A stretch of DNA of 64,000 nt from Phenylobacterium sp. GTDB taxonomy: Bacteria > Pseudomonadota > Alphaproteobacteria > Caulobacterales > Caulobacteraceae. The notes beneath the pieces were generated by a model. The model saw only the letters and a list, made by a program, of their open reading frames with translations. It did no database searches and was not told the DNA's origin. This document shows, piece by piece, positions 25,750 through 34,713 of this stretch. The stretch lies in the NCBI RefSeq assembly GCF_004799515.1, contig NZ_SSMX01000027.1, forward strand, positions 62,001 to 126,000, in the 5' to 3' direction. Positions within the stretch are counted from its first letter, which is position 1, and every line of letters begins with the position of its first letter. The translations under genes were made by a program, and so were the position numbers.

Positions 25750-26784
25750 TCAGTTGGCCAGCGCCGGCGTCCGGGACGCCTGGGGCCGCGCCATCTGGCC
25801 GCCCAGGGCGCGGTACTGGCTGGCCGTGGTGTTGAACCGCCGCCGGAACCAATGGCCAAAGGCGCTGAGGCTGGAAAAGCCCAGCATCTCGGCCACGTTC
25901 TGCAGTGGCCGTTCGCTGCTGGCCAGCAGCGAGGTCGCCAGTTCCCCGCGGGCGTTCTCCAGGATCTGCGAGAAGGACGTGCCCTCCGCGGCCAGCCGGC
26001 GGTGCAGGGTGCGCCGCTCGATCCGCATCGACTCCGCCACCCGCTCGACGGTCGCCGTCCCGCTGGGCAGCAGCAACAGCACCTGGTCCATGACCCGGCT
26101 GCGCAGGCTCTGGCTACGGCCATCGGCGAGGTGCTCCAGATAGCGGGTCAGGTGCGGGGCCATGCCGGGGTCGCCGACCACGTTCGGCTTGTCGAGGTCG
26201 GCCCGCTCGAACACCAGGCCGAAGATGTCCTGCTCATAGAGCGGGGTGACGCCGAACAGCTTCCGCTGCGCCTCGATGTTGCGCGGCGCGGCGTGCAGGA
26301 AGCGGATCTCCAGGGGCTTCCAGCCCGGCCCGCGCAGGGTCCGCAGCAGGCGGAAGGCGATGGCCATCAGGAGCTCGCTCGCCTGGCGCCCGCGCCAGCC
26401 GATCAGGCCGAAGATCACCATCGCCTCCTCGCCCTGCTCCTCCAGCCGGATGCTGAGCGCCTCGTTCTGCAGCCAGGCGTATTCGCTGAGCATCTCCAGC
26501 GCCTTGCGCGTGGTGGGCTGGTTGCGCAGCGCCAGGCCGATGACGCCCATGGTCGACAGGCTGCGCTCCGTGGCCATGCGCAGCCCGAAGTCCTCGGCGC
26601 CGGACCGCTCGGCGGCCATTTCGATCAGCTGCGACATGGCCGCCGACGCCACCAGCATGTCGGGATCGCTCAGCGCCGCGCGCGGCACGCCGGCCTCGGC
26701 GGCCAGGCGATAGGGATCGAGGCCCAGCGACCGGGCGACGTCCACGAAGCCGGTCAGGCCGGCGCTGCGTCCAAGTTGCGACAT
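25750..26784 (-). CDS. AraC-family transcriptional regulator (arabinose-binding-like N-terminal domain)
   Basis: A 344-residue activator. The N-terminal two thirds (LTGFVDVARSLGLDPYRLAAEAGVP ... LGLRMATERSLSTMGVIGLALRNQPT) matches the AraC-type regulators of the OruR/ArgR-like group with a predicted effector domain. The C-terminal HTH_18 pair is visible: VERVAESMRIERRTLHRRLAAEGTSFSQILENARGE and LASSERPLQNVAEMLGFSSLSAFGHWFRRRF. Effector unknown. It is divergent from the PAS hybrid kinase gene (81 bases between starts), so a shared promoter region is likely. The opposite strand carries no competing gene. Confidence 0.85.
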   Translation of the reverse strand: MSQLGRSAGLTGFVDVARSLGLDPYRLAAEAGVPRAALSDPDMLVASAAMSQLIEMAAERSGAEDFGLRMATERSLSTMGVIGLALRNQPTTRKALEMLSEYAWLQNEALSIRLEEQGEEAMVIFGLIGWRGRQASELLMAIAFRLLRTLRGPGWKPLEIRFLHAAPRNIEAQRKLFGVTPLYEQDIFGLVFERADLDKPNVVGDPGMAPHLTRYLEHLADGRSQSLRSRVMDQVLLLLPSGTATVERVAESMRIERRTLHRRLAAEGTSFSQILENARGELATSLLASSERPLQNVAEMLGFSSLSAFGHWFRRRFNTTASQYRALGGQMARPQASRTPALAN

Positions 26785-26864
26785 GCGGCCCCCGCCGATG
26801 TTCCGCGTTCAGTGAACCGCCGAATGTCCCGGGAAATCAAGCCCACCCCGGAGCCCATCCAGCC

Positions 26865-28853
26865 ATGATCCCGCCCGCGCCCCAGGACGACGCCCCCGCC
26901 GCTGCGTCGGTACGCCGCAACACCGCGCGCCTCGCCGAAGAGGCGCGCCAGATGCACGAGCTGTTCGACCAGGCGCCGGGCTGCATGATCGTCTTCACCG
27001 GCCCCGACCACGTGATCGAGATGGCCAACCCGGCCCACCTCGCCTTCACTGGCCTCTCCCGGGACATCATCGGCAAGCCGGCGCGCGAGGCGATGCGGCG
27101 GGGCTATTCGCGCGGTTTCGGCAAGCTCCTGGACCAGGTCTACCGCGACGGCCGCTCGCTGGTGATCCGCAACACCCGCCTCCTGGTCACCCGCGTCCCG
27201 GGCGGCCCCGACGAGGAGGCCTTCGCCGACTTCGTGCTGCAGCCCATGAAGGACGCCTCGGGCGCGACCTACGGGATCTTCTGCCAGGGCCACGAAGTGA
27301 CGGTGGAGAAGCTGGCCGCCGACGAGCTGCGCGCCAGCCGCGAGCAGCTGCGCATCGCCCTGCAGGCGGCCCAAGCGATCTTCGACAACTCCCACGACGT
27401 GATCTGCGTGGTCGGCGCCGACGGCCTTTTCCGGCAGGTCAACAAGCACGCCGAGCGGCTTTGGGGCTATCGGCCCGAGGAGATGATCGGGCGCTGCTAC
27501 CTGGACTTTGTCCACCCCGAGGACCGCGAGACGGGCTCGGCGCTCGGCAAGCGGCTTATGGCCGGCGAAGCGGTGAAGCCCTTCACCAACCGCCATCTGC
27601 ACAAGGACGGCACGGCCATCCCGGTGATGTGGTCGGCGGTGCGCTCGAAAACGGGCGACGCGGTGATCAGCATCGGCCGCGACATGCGCGAGCACCTGGC
27701 CGCCGAGGAGAAACTGCGCCAGGCCCAGAAGATGGAGGCCATCGGCCGGCTGACCGGCGGCATCGCGCACGACTTCAACAACCTCCTGGCCGTGGTGATC
27801 GGCAGCGCCGAGAGCCTGGCCGACAGCCTGGAGGACCGGCCGGAGCTGCGCTCGGTCGCCTGCCTGGCGCTGGACGCCGCCGAGCGCGGCGCGGAGCTGG
27901 TAAGCCGCCTCCTGGCCTTCGCCCGCAGCCAGCCGCTCGCCGCCCAGGCTCTCGACTGCGGGGCGTTCCTCGCCAACCTCTCGCCGATCCTGGAACGGAC
28001 TCTGGGCGCGGGCATCGCGGTGGAGCTGGAGGTCGCCGAGCCCGGTCTCTTCTGCCGGGCCGACCGCACCCAGTTGACCGCCGCCCTCCTGAACCTCTGC
28101 ATCAACGCCCGCGACGCCATGCCGGCCGGCGGACGGCTGACCATCGGCGCGGCGCGGCAGGCGGCGGCGGAGCCCGGCGGGGCGGAGATGGCGGTGCTGT
28201 CGGTGCGGGACACCGGCGAAGGCATGACGCCCCAGGTCCACGCCCGGGCGCTGGAGCCCTTCTTCACCACCAAGCCGGAGGGCCTGGGTTCGGGCCTCGG
28301 CCTCAGCATGGCCCACGGCTTCGCCACCCAGTCCGGTGGACGCCTCGAGATCGACTCCGAGCCCGGCCGCGGGACTGAGGCGCGGCTTTGCCTGCCGCTG
28401 ACCGCGGCGCCGACGGCGGCCGCCGAGCCGGCCCTGTCCGCCGGGATCCCGCCGCAGCGCCGCGCCCGCCACGTGTTGCTGGTCGAGGACGACGACCTCC
28501 TGTGCGAGCAGGTCCGGCGCCAGCTCACCGGCCTGGGCCTGCGGGTCACCGCCCATCGCGACGGCCGTGACGCCCTGCGGCGGCTGAGGGCCGGCGCGGA
28601 CATCGACCTCCTGATGACCGACGTCGTTATGCCGGGCGGCCTGAACGGGCGCCAGCTCGCCGAAGAAGCACGCCGGCTGAACCCGGCTTTGCGGATCCTG
28701 TTCACCTCCGGACACACCGACGAGCCGGCGACGGGCGCGCTGCCCCTGGACGCCCGCGCGGCCTTCCTGCCCAAGCCCTACCGGCGCGCGGAGCTGGCCC
28801 GCAAGCTCGCCGAGGCGTTCGGCGATCAGCCCGTGGCCGCCATCGGCGGCTGA
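26865..28853 (+). CDS. PAS-domain hybrid histidine kinase
   Basis: A 662-residue soluble sensor kinase. Two PAS-like regions lie at about residues 24-140 ([35 protein letters not shown]) and 160-285 ([34 protein letters not shown]). The kinase core follows: phosphoacceptor His302 in [19 protein letters not shown] lid residues in [10 protein letters not shown] and [18 protein letters not shown] receiver domain ends the protein with Asp586 in [11 protein letters not shown] and a KPY lysine. No membrane helix is visible. The partner regulator is unknown; phosphate may flow through the receiver to an Hpt protein. The 3' end overlaps the next gene by 28 bases. Confidence 0.88.
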   Translation: MIPPAPQDDAPAAASVRRNTARLAEEARQMHELFDQAPGCMIVFTGPDHVIEMANPAHLAFTGLSRDIIGKPAREAMRRGYSRGFGKLLDQVYRDGRSLVIRNTRLLVTRVPGGPDEEAFADFVLQPMKDASGATYGIFCQGHEVTVEKLAADELRASREQLRIALQAAQAIFDNSHDVICVVGADGLFRQVNKHAERLWGYRPEEMIGRCYLDFVHPEDRETGSALGKRLMAGEAVKPFTNRHLHKDGTAIPVMWSAVRSKTGDAVISIGRDMREHLAAEEKLRQAQKMEAIGRLTGGIAHDFNNLLAVVIGSAESLADSLEDRPELRSVACLALDAAERGAELVSRLLAFARSQPLAAQALDCGAFLANLSPILERTLGAGIAVELEVAEPGLFCRADRTQLTAALLNLCINARDAMPAGGRLTIGAARQAAAEPGGAEMAVLSVRDTGEGMTPQVHARALEPFFTTKPEGLGSGLGLSMAHGFATQSGGRLEIDSEPGRGTEARLCLPLTAAPTAAAEPALSAGIPPQRRARHVLLVEDDDLLCEQVRRQLTGLGLRVTAHRDGRDALRRLRAGADIDLLMTDVVMPGGLNGRQLAEEARRLNPALRILFTSGHTDEPATGALPLDARAAFLPKPYRRAELARKLAEAFGDQPVAAIGG

Positions 28854-31096
28854 AGCTCGGGCAGGGTCACCGCCGTCAGGATGGCGGCGAACAGCGCCTC
28901 GACGTTGATCGGCTTGGAGACCACCTCGTTCATGCCGGCGGCGCGATAGCTGGCCACCTGGTGGATCATGGCGTTGGCGGTGATCGCGATGATCGGGGTC
29001 GGCGCGCGGCCCAGCTCCGCCTCCCGGGCGCGGATGCGCCGCGTCGCGGTCTGGCCGTCCATCTGCGGCATCTGCACGTCCATCAGGATCACGTCCCACT
29101 CGCCGTCTTCCCAGGCGTCGAGCGCTTCCTGGCCATTCTCGACGACGGTGGGCTCGATCCCGATCTGCGCCAGGAGGGCCTTCAGCACCATCTGGTTGAC
29201 CGGATTGTCCTCGGCGGCCAGCACGCGCAGCGGGGCGCTGGCGGCGGCTTCCAGCCCGCCCTGCGCTGTGGCCAGGTCCGACGCGCCGGGCGCCAGCGGC
29301 AGCTCGACGCTGAAGCTGCTGCCGCGGCCCGGCGTGCTGCACACCGTCACCTCGCCCCCCATGGCCCGGGCCAGTTGGCGGCAGAGCGCCAGGCCAAGCC
29401 CCGCGCCGCCATAGCGCCGGGTCATCGAGGAATCGCCCTTGGCGAAGGTCTCGAACAGGTCCGCCACGCGGTCCGGGGCGATGCCGATGCCGGTGTCGCG
29501 CACTTCCAGCCGCACGCCGCCCGCCATGCGCGAGACCCTGACCAGGACCTCGCCCTCGTGGGTGAACTTCAGCGCGTTGGAGACCAGGTTGCCGAGGATC
29601 TGCCGCACCCGTCCGGCATCGGCGCTGTAGCGGCCGCAGATGGCGGGATCGACGTCGAGCAGGAAGGTGAGCCCCTTGGCCGCGGCCTCGGCGACATGGG
29701 CCGTGTAGACGCCCTCCACCAGCGCCCGCAGGTCGCAGTCCTCGCGCACGATCTGCAGGCCGCCGGCCTCGATGCGCGACAGGTCGAGCAGGTCGTCGAC
29801 GATGGTCAGGAGCGCCGCGCCGCTTTCGCTGATCACCCGCAGCCTCTGCCGCTGCAGCTTGGACAGCGGGTTCAGCGCCATGGCCTGCGCCATGCCCAGC
29901 ACCCCGTTCAGCGGCGTACGGATCTCGTGGCTGATCACCGCCAGGAAGTCGCTCTTGGCGCGGTTGGCGATCTCGGCGGCTTCCAGGGCCTCGCGCTGAG
30001 CGCGGGCGGCGCGTCGGGCTTCGGTGACGTCCACATAGGTCGCCAGGCACAGGCTCCAGGGCGCGGCCTGGTCGGGGGCGATGCGGTAGTGGACCTCGAC
30101 CTCGAGGATCGTCCCGTCGGCGCAGACCAGCTCGGCCGGAAAGATCGGCAGGACGCCGTCCTCGTCGATCGCGTCCAGCGCCCGGCAGAAGGCGTCAAGG
30201 GAGGCCTCGGTGAAATGCGGGCCCGCCAGCCGCTCGCCGCAGAGGTCGACGGCCACCTGGTTGGCCTCGAGCAGGCGGATGTGGCCGAAGACCTCGTCCA
30301 TTGAGCCGACCCGCTGACGCAGCCGCGCACCGAGGCCCGCGCCCGCCAGCTTGCCGTGGGCCTCCAGCGCCTCGTAGAGCGGCTGGGCGTCGAAACAGAC
30401 CCGCGCCATCGGGCTGTGATGGAAGATCATCCGCCAGCGCTGCCGGCCGGCCTGCGCCTCATGGCCGGCGGAGACCGCCAGCGCCCCGCTGCGCGCGACG
30501 TTGTCGAGGGCGGCCTTCAGCGCCAGGCCGCGGGCGTAGAAGGTCCCGGCCATGCGCACGATGAAGACGATGAAGGCGACACCCGCGAAGGCCATCAGCG
30601 GGATGTCGGTGGCCGCGATACGGTAGCCGGCGAACCCCGCCAGGAAGGGCCCCACGATCAGCATCACCGCGCCCGGGCTCACCAGGGTCGCGGTGGCGAG
30701 CCGCGAACCGCAGCACATCATCGCGTTGTTCAGGCAGACCGCGCACAGCACCAGCACCGCCTCGGCCAGGTGGATCGGCGAGGCCGGCTGGACCAACAGC
30801 AGGGCCACGGCCGCGAAGCTGGCCGCGGTCGCCAGATGACCGGCGGACACCAGGGCCACGGCCCGCCAGGTCCGGGGCCGGCGCAGCAGCCAGCCGCTCA
30901 ACCGGCTGTCCGCCACGCTCATCGCCAGGGTGACGGCCAGCCAGGCCAGCACCAGGTGGTGGGCGGCGCCCAGCCACGACAGGCCCGCGACCATCGTGGC
31001 CTGGGCGTTGCGGGTCCAGACGCTGCGCGCCCGCCAGGCCAACGCCCGCTCGAACGGGTCGCAGGCGGCCGCAGTCGGGACCGGAACGGCGCTCAC
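28826..31096 (-). CDS. Membrane hybrid histidine kinase/response regulator
   Basis: A 756-residue protein with an N-terminal membrane domain of about six helices (residues 40-190; [20 protein letters not shown] ... [21 protein letters not shown]), then a PAS-like domain ([27 protein letters not shown]), the kinase (His390 in [22 protein letters not shown]-binding [21 protein letters not shown]) and a receiver domain with the acceptor Asp in [23 protein letters not shown]. The start is GTG at 31096. It is tail to tail with the PAS kinase gene, overlapping it by 28 bases. Target pathway unknown; being beside a chemotaxis operon is suggestive but not evidence. Confidence 0.88.
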   Translation of the reverse strand: MSAVPVPTAAACDPFERALAWRARSVWTRNAQATMVAGLSWLGAAHHLVLAWLAVTLAMSVADSRLSGWLLRRPRTWRAVALVSAGHLATAASFAAVALLLVQPASPIHLAEAVLVLCAVCLNNAMMCCGSRLATATLVSPGAVMLIVGPFLAGFAGYRIAATDIPLMAFAGVAFIVFIVRMAGTFYARGLALKAALDNVARSGALAVSAGHEAQAGRQRWRMIFHHSPMARVCFDAQPLYEALEAHGKLAGAGLGARLRQRVGSMDEVFGHIRLLEANQVAVDLCGERLAGPHFTEASLDAFCRALDAIDEDGVLPIFPAELVCADGTILEVEVHYRIAPDQAAPWSLCLATYVDVTEARRAARAQREALEAAEIANRAKSDFLAVISHEIRTPLNGVLGMAQAMALNPLSKLQRQRLRVISESGAALLTIVDDLLDLSRIEAGGLQIVREDCDLRALVEGVYTAHVAEAAAKGLTFLLDVDPAICGRYSADAGRVRQILGNLVSNALKFTHEGEVLVRVSRMAGGVRLEVRDTGIGIAPDRVADLFETFAKGDSSMTRRYGGAGLGLALCRQLARAMGGEVTVCSTPGRGSSFSVELPLAPGASDLATAQGGLEAAASAPLRVLAAEDNPVNQMVLKALLAQIGIEPTVVENGQEALDAWEDGEWDVILMDVQMPQMDGQTATRRIRAREAELGRAPTPIIAITANAMIHQVASYRAAGMNEVVSKPINVEALFAAILTAVTLPELQPPMAATG

Positions 31097-31246
31097 GCGT
31101 GCGACCCGTCGGCGAAAGGGGCCAGGCAGGGACGCAGCTTGCGGAACACGACGGATCTCCGGGAGGATTCCCGGCGAATCTCGTTCCTTCCCGATAATTC
31201 ATCGTTAAAAGTGGGAATTAATGGGAATCACCCAAGCTTCGCCGGC

Positions 31247-31792
31247 TCAGGGCGGCGTGGTGCGGCCGAAGGTCAGCAGGTCCATGGCCAGGGAGTCCGT
31301 GCCGGTGAGCCGGTGAAGGACAACCTGCAACAGGCGGGCGAGGTCGCGCAGGCGATCGGGATCGACGTCCGCAAGCAGGGCCGCGTTCAGATCCTTGAGG
31401 ACCGCGACCGCCTTGCGATAGATCGCCTCACCCTCCGTGGTGAGCGACAGGTTCACCTGCCGCCGGTCGTGCTCAGGCGTCCAACGGCGGACGACGCCGC
31501 GCCGCACCAGCTGGTCGACAGCGCGCGTCAGGGTGGTCCGCTCGACGGTCGAATAGCGCGCCAGCGAGCTCATGGTGCAGACCTCCAGCCGCCGGATGAT
31601 CGCCATGGACCGCCATTGCGCGATGTTCAGGCCGCTGGGCTCCAGGATCCGGTCGAAGTGCAGGTCCCGCTGCCGGGCCGTCTGGAACAGCAGATAGAAG
31701 AAGTATTCCGGCGCCCCGAGCGGAAACTCCCCCTCGGGATCGACCGAGTTGTCGGGCAGGCGGGGCGGCTTCGATCTGGGTGCGGACGGCAT
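31247..31792 (-). CDS. MarR-family transcriptional regulator
   Basis: A 181-residue winged-helix regulator. The core is LNIAQWRSMAIIRRLEVCTMSSLARYSTVERTTLTRAVDQLVRRGVVRRWTPEHDRRQVNLSLTTEGEAIYRKA, the MarR HTH and wing with the DxRxxxxxLT motif. The ATG at 31792 is preferred; a frame-continuous GTG at 31870 would place 26 extra residues over a region with two inverted repeats (31822-31832 and 31857-31872) that look like the operator. It is divergent from the small gene at 31959. Ligand unknown. Confidence 0.82.
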   Translation of the reverse strand: MPSAPRSKPPRLPDNSVDPEGEFPLGAPEYFFYLLFQTARQRDLHFDRILEPSGLNIAQWRSMAIIRRLEVCTMSSLARYSTVERTTLTRAVDQLVRRGVVRRWTPEHDRRQVNLSLTTEGEAIYRKAVAVLKDLNAALLADVDPDRLRDLARLLQVVLHRLTGTDSLAMDLLTFGRTTPP

Positions 31793-31821
31793 CCGGTCAC
31801 TGAGGCGGATTCCAGCAAGCG

Positions 31822-31832
31822 GCACAATGTGC
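31822..31832. promoter_or_regulatory. MarR-operator-like palindrome 1
   Basis: GCACA-A-TGTGC is an 11-base perfect palindrome 30 bases upstream of the MarR start. It shares the TGTGC/GCACA core with the palindrome at 31857-31872, so both may bind the MarR protein. Confidence 0.45.
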
Positions 31833-31856
31833 AATTCGGATAGTTCGTTATGCAAT

Positions 31857-31872
31857 ATGTGCAAATGCACAT
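31857..31872. promoter_or_regulatory. MarR-operator-like palindrome 2
   Basis: ATGTGCA-AA-TGCACAT is a perfect 7-bp inverted repeat with a 2-base spacer, in the gap between the divergent MarR gene and the small gene at 31959. Its size and symmetry are typical of MarR operators. Confidence 0.55.
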
Positions 31873-31958
31873 TTTTAGCTTCAATTAACCGCGGCCACCT
31901 ATGCCCACGCCCAGGGCGCGCCCGAGCCCGCCTGCTACCCCAGCGAGAGACCCCCGTC

Positions 31959-32300
31959 GTGCGTGAGACCCTGGCCGTGGCCGATGACGAACCTCAGCAC
32001 GCGTTGTGCGCCTTGACCGCCGACGTAGAGGCGTCGCTGGCGCTGAGCCGTGCGGTGCTGCTCGCGCTGGCCGCGTTGTCGCCCGCCGCCGGCGAGGCCG
32101 CCGAGGCCGCTCTGGAAACCGAGGCCGAACGCGCCCAGGGCCGCGCCGCGCCGCAACGGACCCTGGACGTCGTCGAGGACGCCCGCGCCCGCCTGCAACG
32201 CGCGCCCGTCGAGGCGCGGATGGGCCGCGCCCTGCAACAGGCCCTGGTCACCGCCGCCGAAGCCCTGCCGGAACGCTCCGCCGACCGCCGCGTCGCCTGA
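31959..32300 (+). CDS. Hypothetical alanine-rich helical protein
   Basis: A 113-residue protein starting with GTG (VRETLAVADDEPQHALCALTADVEASLALSRAV). It is almost all helix, rich in Ala, Arg and Glu (EAALETEAERAQGRAAPQRTLDVVEDARARLQRAPVEARMGRALQQALVTAAEALPERSADR), and could be a small coiled-coil regulatory or structural protein. I do not recognise the family. It is divergent from the MarR gene and ends 16 bases before the last gene of the chemotaxis operon on the other strand. The start is uncertain: GAGAG sits near it, but no strong ribosome-binding site is seen. It could be a chance frame. Confidence 0.45.
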   Translation: MRETLAVADDEPQHALCALTADVEASLALSRAVLLALAALSPAAGEAAEAALETEAERAQGRAAPQRTLDVVEDARARLQRAPVEARMGRALQQALVTAAEALPERSADRRVA

Positions 32301-32315
32301 ACGCACTGACGCGAT

Positions 32316-32774
32316 CTAGAGATCGGCGGGCGTGAAGCGCGCCCGCACCTTGCGCAGGCCGTCCAGGATGACCGTCGCGCCTTCGGTCCGGCCGCCGGCC
32401 AGCAGGCGGATGCCGTCCACGTGCACCTCCACCGCCGACCAGTTCACGGGCTCCCCGTCGCGGAAGCCCTGCAGCAGGTCGCAGAGGCTGCAGGCCGCCT
32501 CGGCCAGGGCGTCCAGGTCGTAGACGCCGGCCACGCCGAAGATGGCGTTGCCGAGGTTGTAGAGCCCCTCCAGGATGTCCGGCGCGCCGCGGTCGCCGCC
32601 GGCAAGCGCGCTGAGCTGCTCGGCCTTCAGCGGCAGGGCCGCCACGCAGCGTTCACGCACCGACTCGATACGCTGCTCGGCGCCCTTCACGGCCTCCTCG
32701 ACGGTCTTGCCGCCGGGCTCGCGGGCGATCCGCGCGAGCTTGTTCTCCACACTGAAAACCCTTGCGAGCGTCAT
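32316..32774 (-). CDS. cheE: Chemotaxis accessory protein CheE
   Basis: A 152-residue protein, the last gene of the mcpA operon. It starts MTLARVFSVENKLARIAREPGG, overlapping the stop of cheYIII by four bases (ATGA). The middle is helical, with EEAVKGAEQRIESVRERCVAAL and LEGLYNLGNAIFGVAGVYDLDALAEAACSLCDLLQGFRDGE, and near the C-terminus WSAVEVHVDGIRLL has a histidine in a helix that recalls HPt proteins. Position and length match CheE of Caulobacter, which affects chemotactic behaviour by an unknown mechanism. Assignment rests on gene order more than on motif. Confidence 0.65.
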   Translation of the reverse strand: MTLARVFSVENKLARIAREPGGKTVEEAVKGAEQRIESVRERCVAALPLKAEQLSALAGGDRGAPDILEGLYNLGNAIFGVAGVYDLDALAEAACSLCDLLQGFRDGEPVNWSAVEVHVDGIRLLAGGRTEGATVILDGLRKVRARFTPADL

Positions 32775-33373
32775 CGCGCCACCGCCTTCGGTTGGAACAG
32801 GGCGTCGATCTCGTCCTGTTCGAGATTTGGGGTCTTGGCCGCGCCGATCTCCACCGACAGGTCGTCGTGGCGGCGGCCCTTCATGCCGACCGGCGGACCC
32901 AAGGACCGGACCCGGCGGTCGGGGCCGCAATAGCCCGGCGAAGTCACGAAGGCGCGCGGATCGCTGAGCAGCCAGACGATCCGCTGCATCATGATCATCG
33001 GCGGCACGGGCTTGCGCACCACGAAGCTCGCGCCCGCGTCGCGGCCGCGGAAGATCTGCGAGGGCGTGGTGTGGCCGGTGACCAGTATGGTCGGCGCCCA
33101 GGCGTTGGGCGAGCCGCAGCGGCGCAGCCAGTTGATGAAGTCGTAGCCGTCCGTGTCGGCGAGCTGGCTGTCGACCACCGCCAGGTTCAGCTCCCGCTCG
33201 CCCACCACCGTCATGGCCTCCGCGCCTGAGGCGCAGCGCCGCGGGGTGTGCACGCCGAAGCCGGCGAACATCTGCACCAGGATCTCCAGCCCGTCGGCGT
33301 CGCCGCCGACGATCAGCACCTCGGCGGTGGACAGGTTGACCCGCTCCTGGCGGCGGAACGGCAGGGCCGACAC
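32771..33373 (-). CDS. CheY-like receiver protein, CheYIII type
   Basis: A 200-residue receiver protein. The phosphorylatable Asp68 (LAVVDSQLADTDG) and the lysine of VVRKPVPP are present, but the usual Asp-Asp acidic pair is replaced by Gly-Gly-Asp (VLIVGGDADG), so Mg2+ binding may be weakened. Beyond the receiver is a 65-residue tail with an Arg-rich GPDRRVR segment and, at residues 184-193, LEQDEIDALF, which matches the CheY-binding N-terminal motif of the flagellar switch protein FliM. It is translated with cheU (one base between stop and start) and cheE (overlap). In Caulobacter the third CheY of the mcpA operon is at this position. Confidence 0.8.
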   Translation of the reverse strand: MSALPFRRQERVNLSTAEVLIVGGDADGLEILVQMFAGFGVHTPRRCASGAEAMTVVGERELNLAVVDSQLADTDGYDFINWLRRCGSPNAWAPTILVTGHTTPSQIFRGRDAGASFVVRKPVPPMIMMQRIVWLLSDPRAFVTSPGYCGPDRRVRSLGPPVGMKGRRHDDLSVEIGAAKTPNLEQDEIDALFQPKAVAR

Positions 33374-33374
33374 C

Positions 33375-33755
33375 TCAGGCCTCGAAGAGCTGCAGCTCGC
33401 CGCCGGCGTCGGAGTCGGCGGGCGCGGGCGTATGCGGGCCGGTCAGGCGGCGCGCTTGCTCGGCCAGGGTCAGCTCCATCACCGCGGCGTAGACGTCGGT
33501 CATCACCTCCTCCGGCGCGGCGTCGGCCAGCGCGCGCAGGAAGGCGGCCATGCCCTCCAGGCGCTGGCTCAAGAGGTCGGCGGCCTGGGCCTCGACGAGG
33601 AATTCCACGTCGGGAACACCCCGAGTCTCGGTCAGCCGGCCGATGGCCCGCTGCAACTGGTCGCCCAGGCGCGCCAGGTCGGCCAGCTCGATGGCGGCCA
33701 GGCGCAGGGGCTCGGCCAGGGGACGCAGCGCCAGGCCGTCTCGGACGATGGACAT
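33375..33755 (-). CDS. cheU: CheU-like chemotaxis protein
   Basis: A 126-residue mostly helical protein ([20 protein letters not shown] ... LADLARLGDQLQRAIGRLTE ... FLVEAQAADLLSQRLEGMAAF ... AAPEEVMTDVYAAVMELTLAEQARRL). It has no enzyme motif; by gene order it corresponds to CheU of the Caulobacter mcpA operon. The C-terminus, GELQLFEA, is acidic and ends near Leu-Phe, close to the CheD tail. Its ATG overlaps the cheD stop by one base (TGATG). The name rests on position and size. Confidence 0.6.
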   Translation of the reverse strand: MSIVRDGLALRPLAEPLRLAAIELADLARLGDQLQRAIGRLTETRGVPDVEFLVEAQAADLLSQRLEGMAAFLRALADAAPEEVMTDVYAAVMELTLAEQARRLTGPHTPAPADSDAGGELQLFEA

Positions 33756-34327
33756 CAGAACAGCTCCAAGGCGCCGGCGTCCTCGGGGACGGCGACCGGC
33801 GGCGGACGCTCGGCGGCGAACACCTGCGAGCCGGCCGCCTCCAGCAGCGCCTGGCGCGCGCGGCCGCTCACCGGCCAGTACTGGATGCGCCGGGCGCGCT
33901 GCCCGCGCAGCGAGCCGCCGGCCGAAGTCAGGCCCTCGTCGCGCAGGAAGCGCTCGGCGAAGGCGGCGTTCTGCGAGCCCACGTCGGTCAGCCCGTCGAT
34001 CAGCCGCGCACCGCCGAACAGCTTGACCTCCAGCCGGTCGCGCCGGGCGCCGCGCCGCAGGAGCGCGTTGACCAGCAGCTCCATGGACTGGACGCCATAG
34101 CGCAGGCCCTCGCCGCCACTCTCGCCGGGCAGCAGGAAGTGGTTCATCCCGCCGACGCCCGCCACCGGATCGCGCACGCAGGCGGCCACGCACGAGCCCA
34201 GGATCGTGGTCAGCACCAGGTCCGGGTCGTCGGACACATAGAACTGGCCCTGGATCACATGGACCTTGCGCGGCTCCGACCCGTGGGCGGGCCGTTCCGG
34301 CTCCCAGGCGGGCGCGGCCAGGTTCAT
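33755..34327 (-). CDS. cheD: Chemoreceptor glutamine deamidase CheD
   Basis: A 190-residue enzyme that deamidates or demethylates MCP glutamines. The family features are visible: [30 protein letters not shown], with Cys in GSCVAACV as catalytic nucleophile and His in GGMNHF, then [26 protein letters not shown] and [18 protein letters not shown]. The C-terminal tail ends DAGALELF. It overlaps cheYII by four bases (ATGA). Works with the MCP encoded upstream in the same operon and with CheB/CheR. Confidence 0.9.
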   Translation of the reverse strand: MNLAAPAWEPERPAHGSEPRKVHVIQGQFYVSDDPDLVLTTILGSCVAACVRDPVAGVGGMNHFLLPGESGGEGLRYGVQSMELLVNALLRRGARRDRLEVKLFGGARLIDGLTDVGSQNAAFAERFLRDEGLTSAGGSLRGQRARRIQYWPVSGRARQALLEAAGSQVFAAERPPPVAVPEDAGALELF

Positions 34328-34713
34328 TGCAGGATGCCGAAGACCGCTTCGATCTTCTCCTTCAGCGTCGCCACCGTGAACGGCTTGACGAGGTAGTTGT
34401 TGACCCCGAACTGCACGGCGCGCTGCACCAGGTCCTTGTCGGCCCGGCCGGTCAGCATGATGAAGGCGGTCTTCTGGATCGGCGGGTGGGCGCGCACGGC
34501 GCGCAGCAGACCCAGGCCGTCCAGCTTGGGCATGTTGAAATCGGAGATCACCAGGCTGATGGGCCGCGACAGCATCTGGCGCAGGCCCTCCTCGCCGTCC
34601 ACGGCCTCGTGGATGGCCTTGAAGCCCAGCTCCTGCAGGCCGCTGCGGACGAGCGAGCGGATGGTCTGCTGGTCGTCGACGACAAGGCAAGTGATGGTCG
34701 CAGCGGCTGGCAT
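34324..34713 (-). CDS. cheY: Chemotaxis response regulator CheYII
   Basis: A 129-residue single-domain receiver. [23 protein letters not shown] has the acidic pair, Asp58 in [16 protein letters not shown] is the phosphoacceptor, and Thr and Lys are in [11 protein letters not shown] and [10 protein letters not shown]. It binds the flagellar switch or competes for CheA phosphate. Position matches CheYII of the Caulobacter operon. Its start overlaps the cheB stop by one base (TGATG), and its stop overlaps the cheD start. Confidence 0.92.
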   Translation of the reverse strand: MPAAATITCLVVDDQQTIRSLVRSGLQELGFKAIHEAVDGEEGLRQMLSRPISLVISDFNMPKLDGLGLLRAVRAHPPIQKTAFIMLTGRADKDLVQRAVQFGVNNYLVKPFTVATLKEKIEAVFGILQ

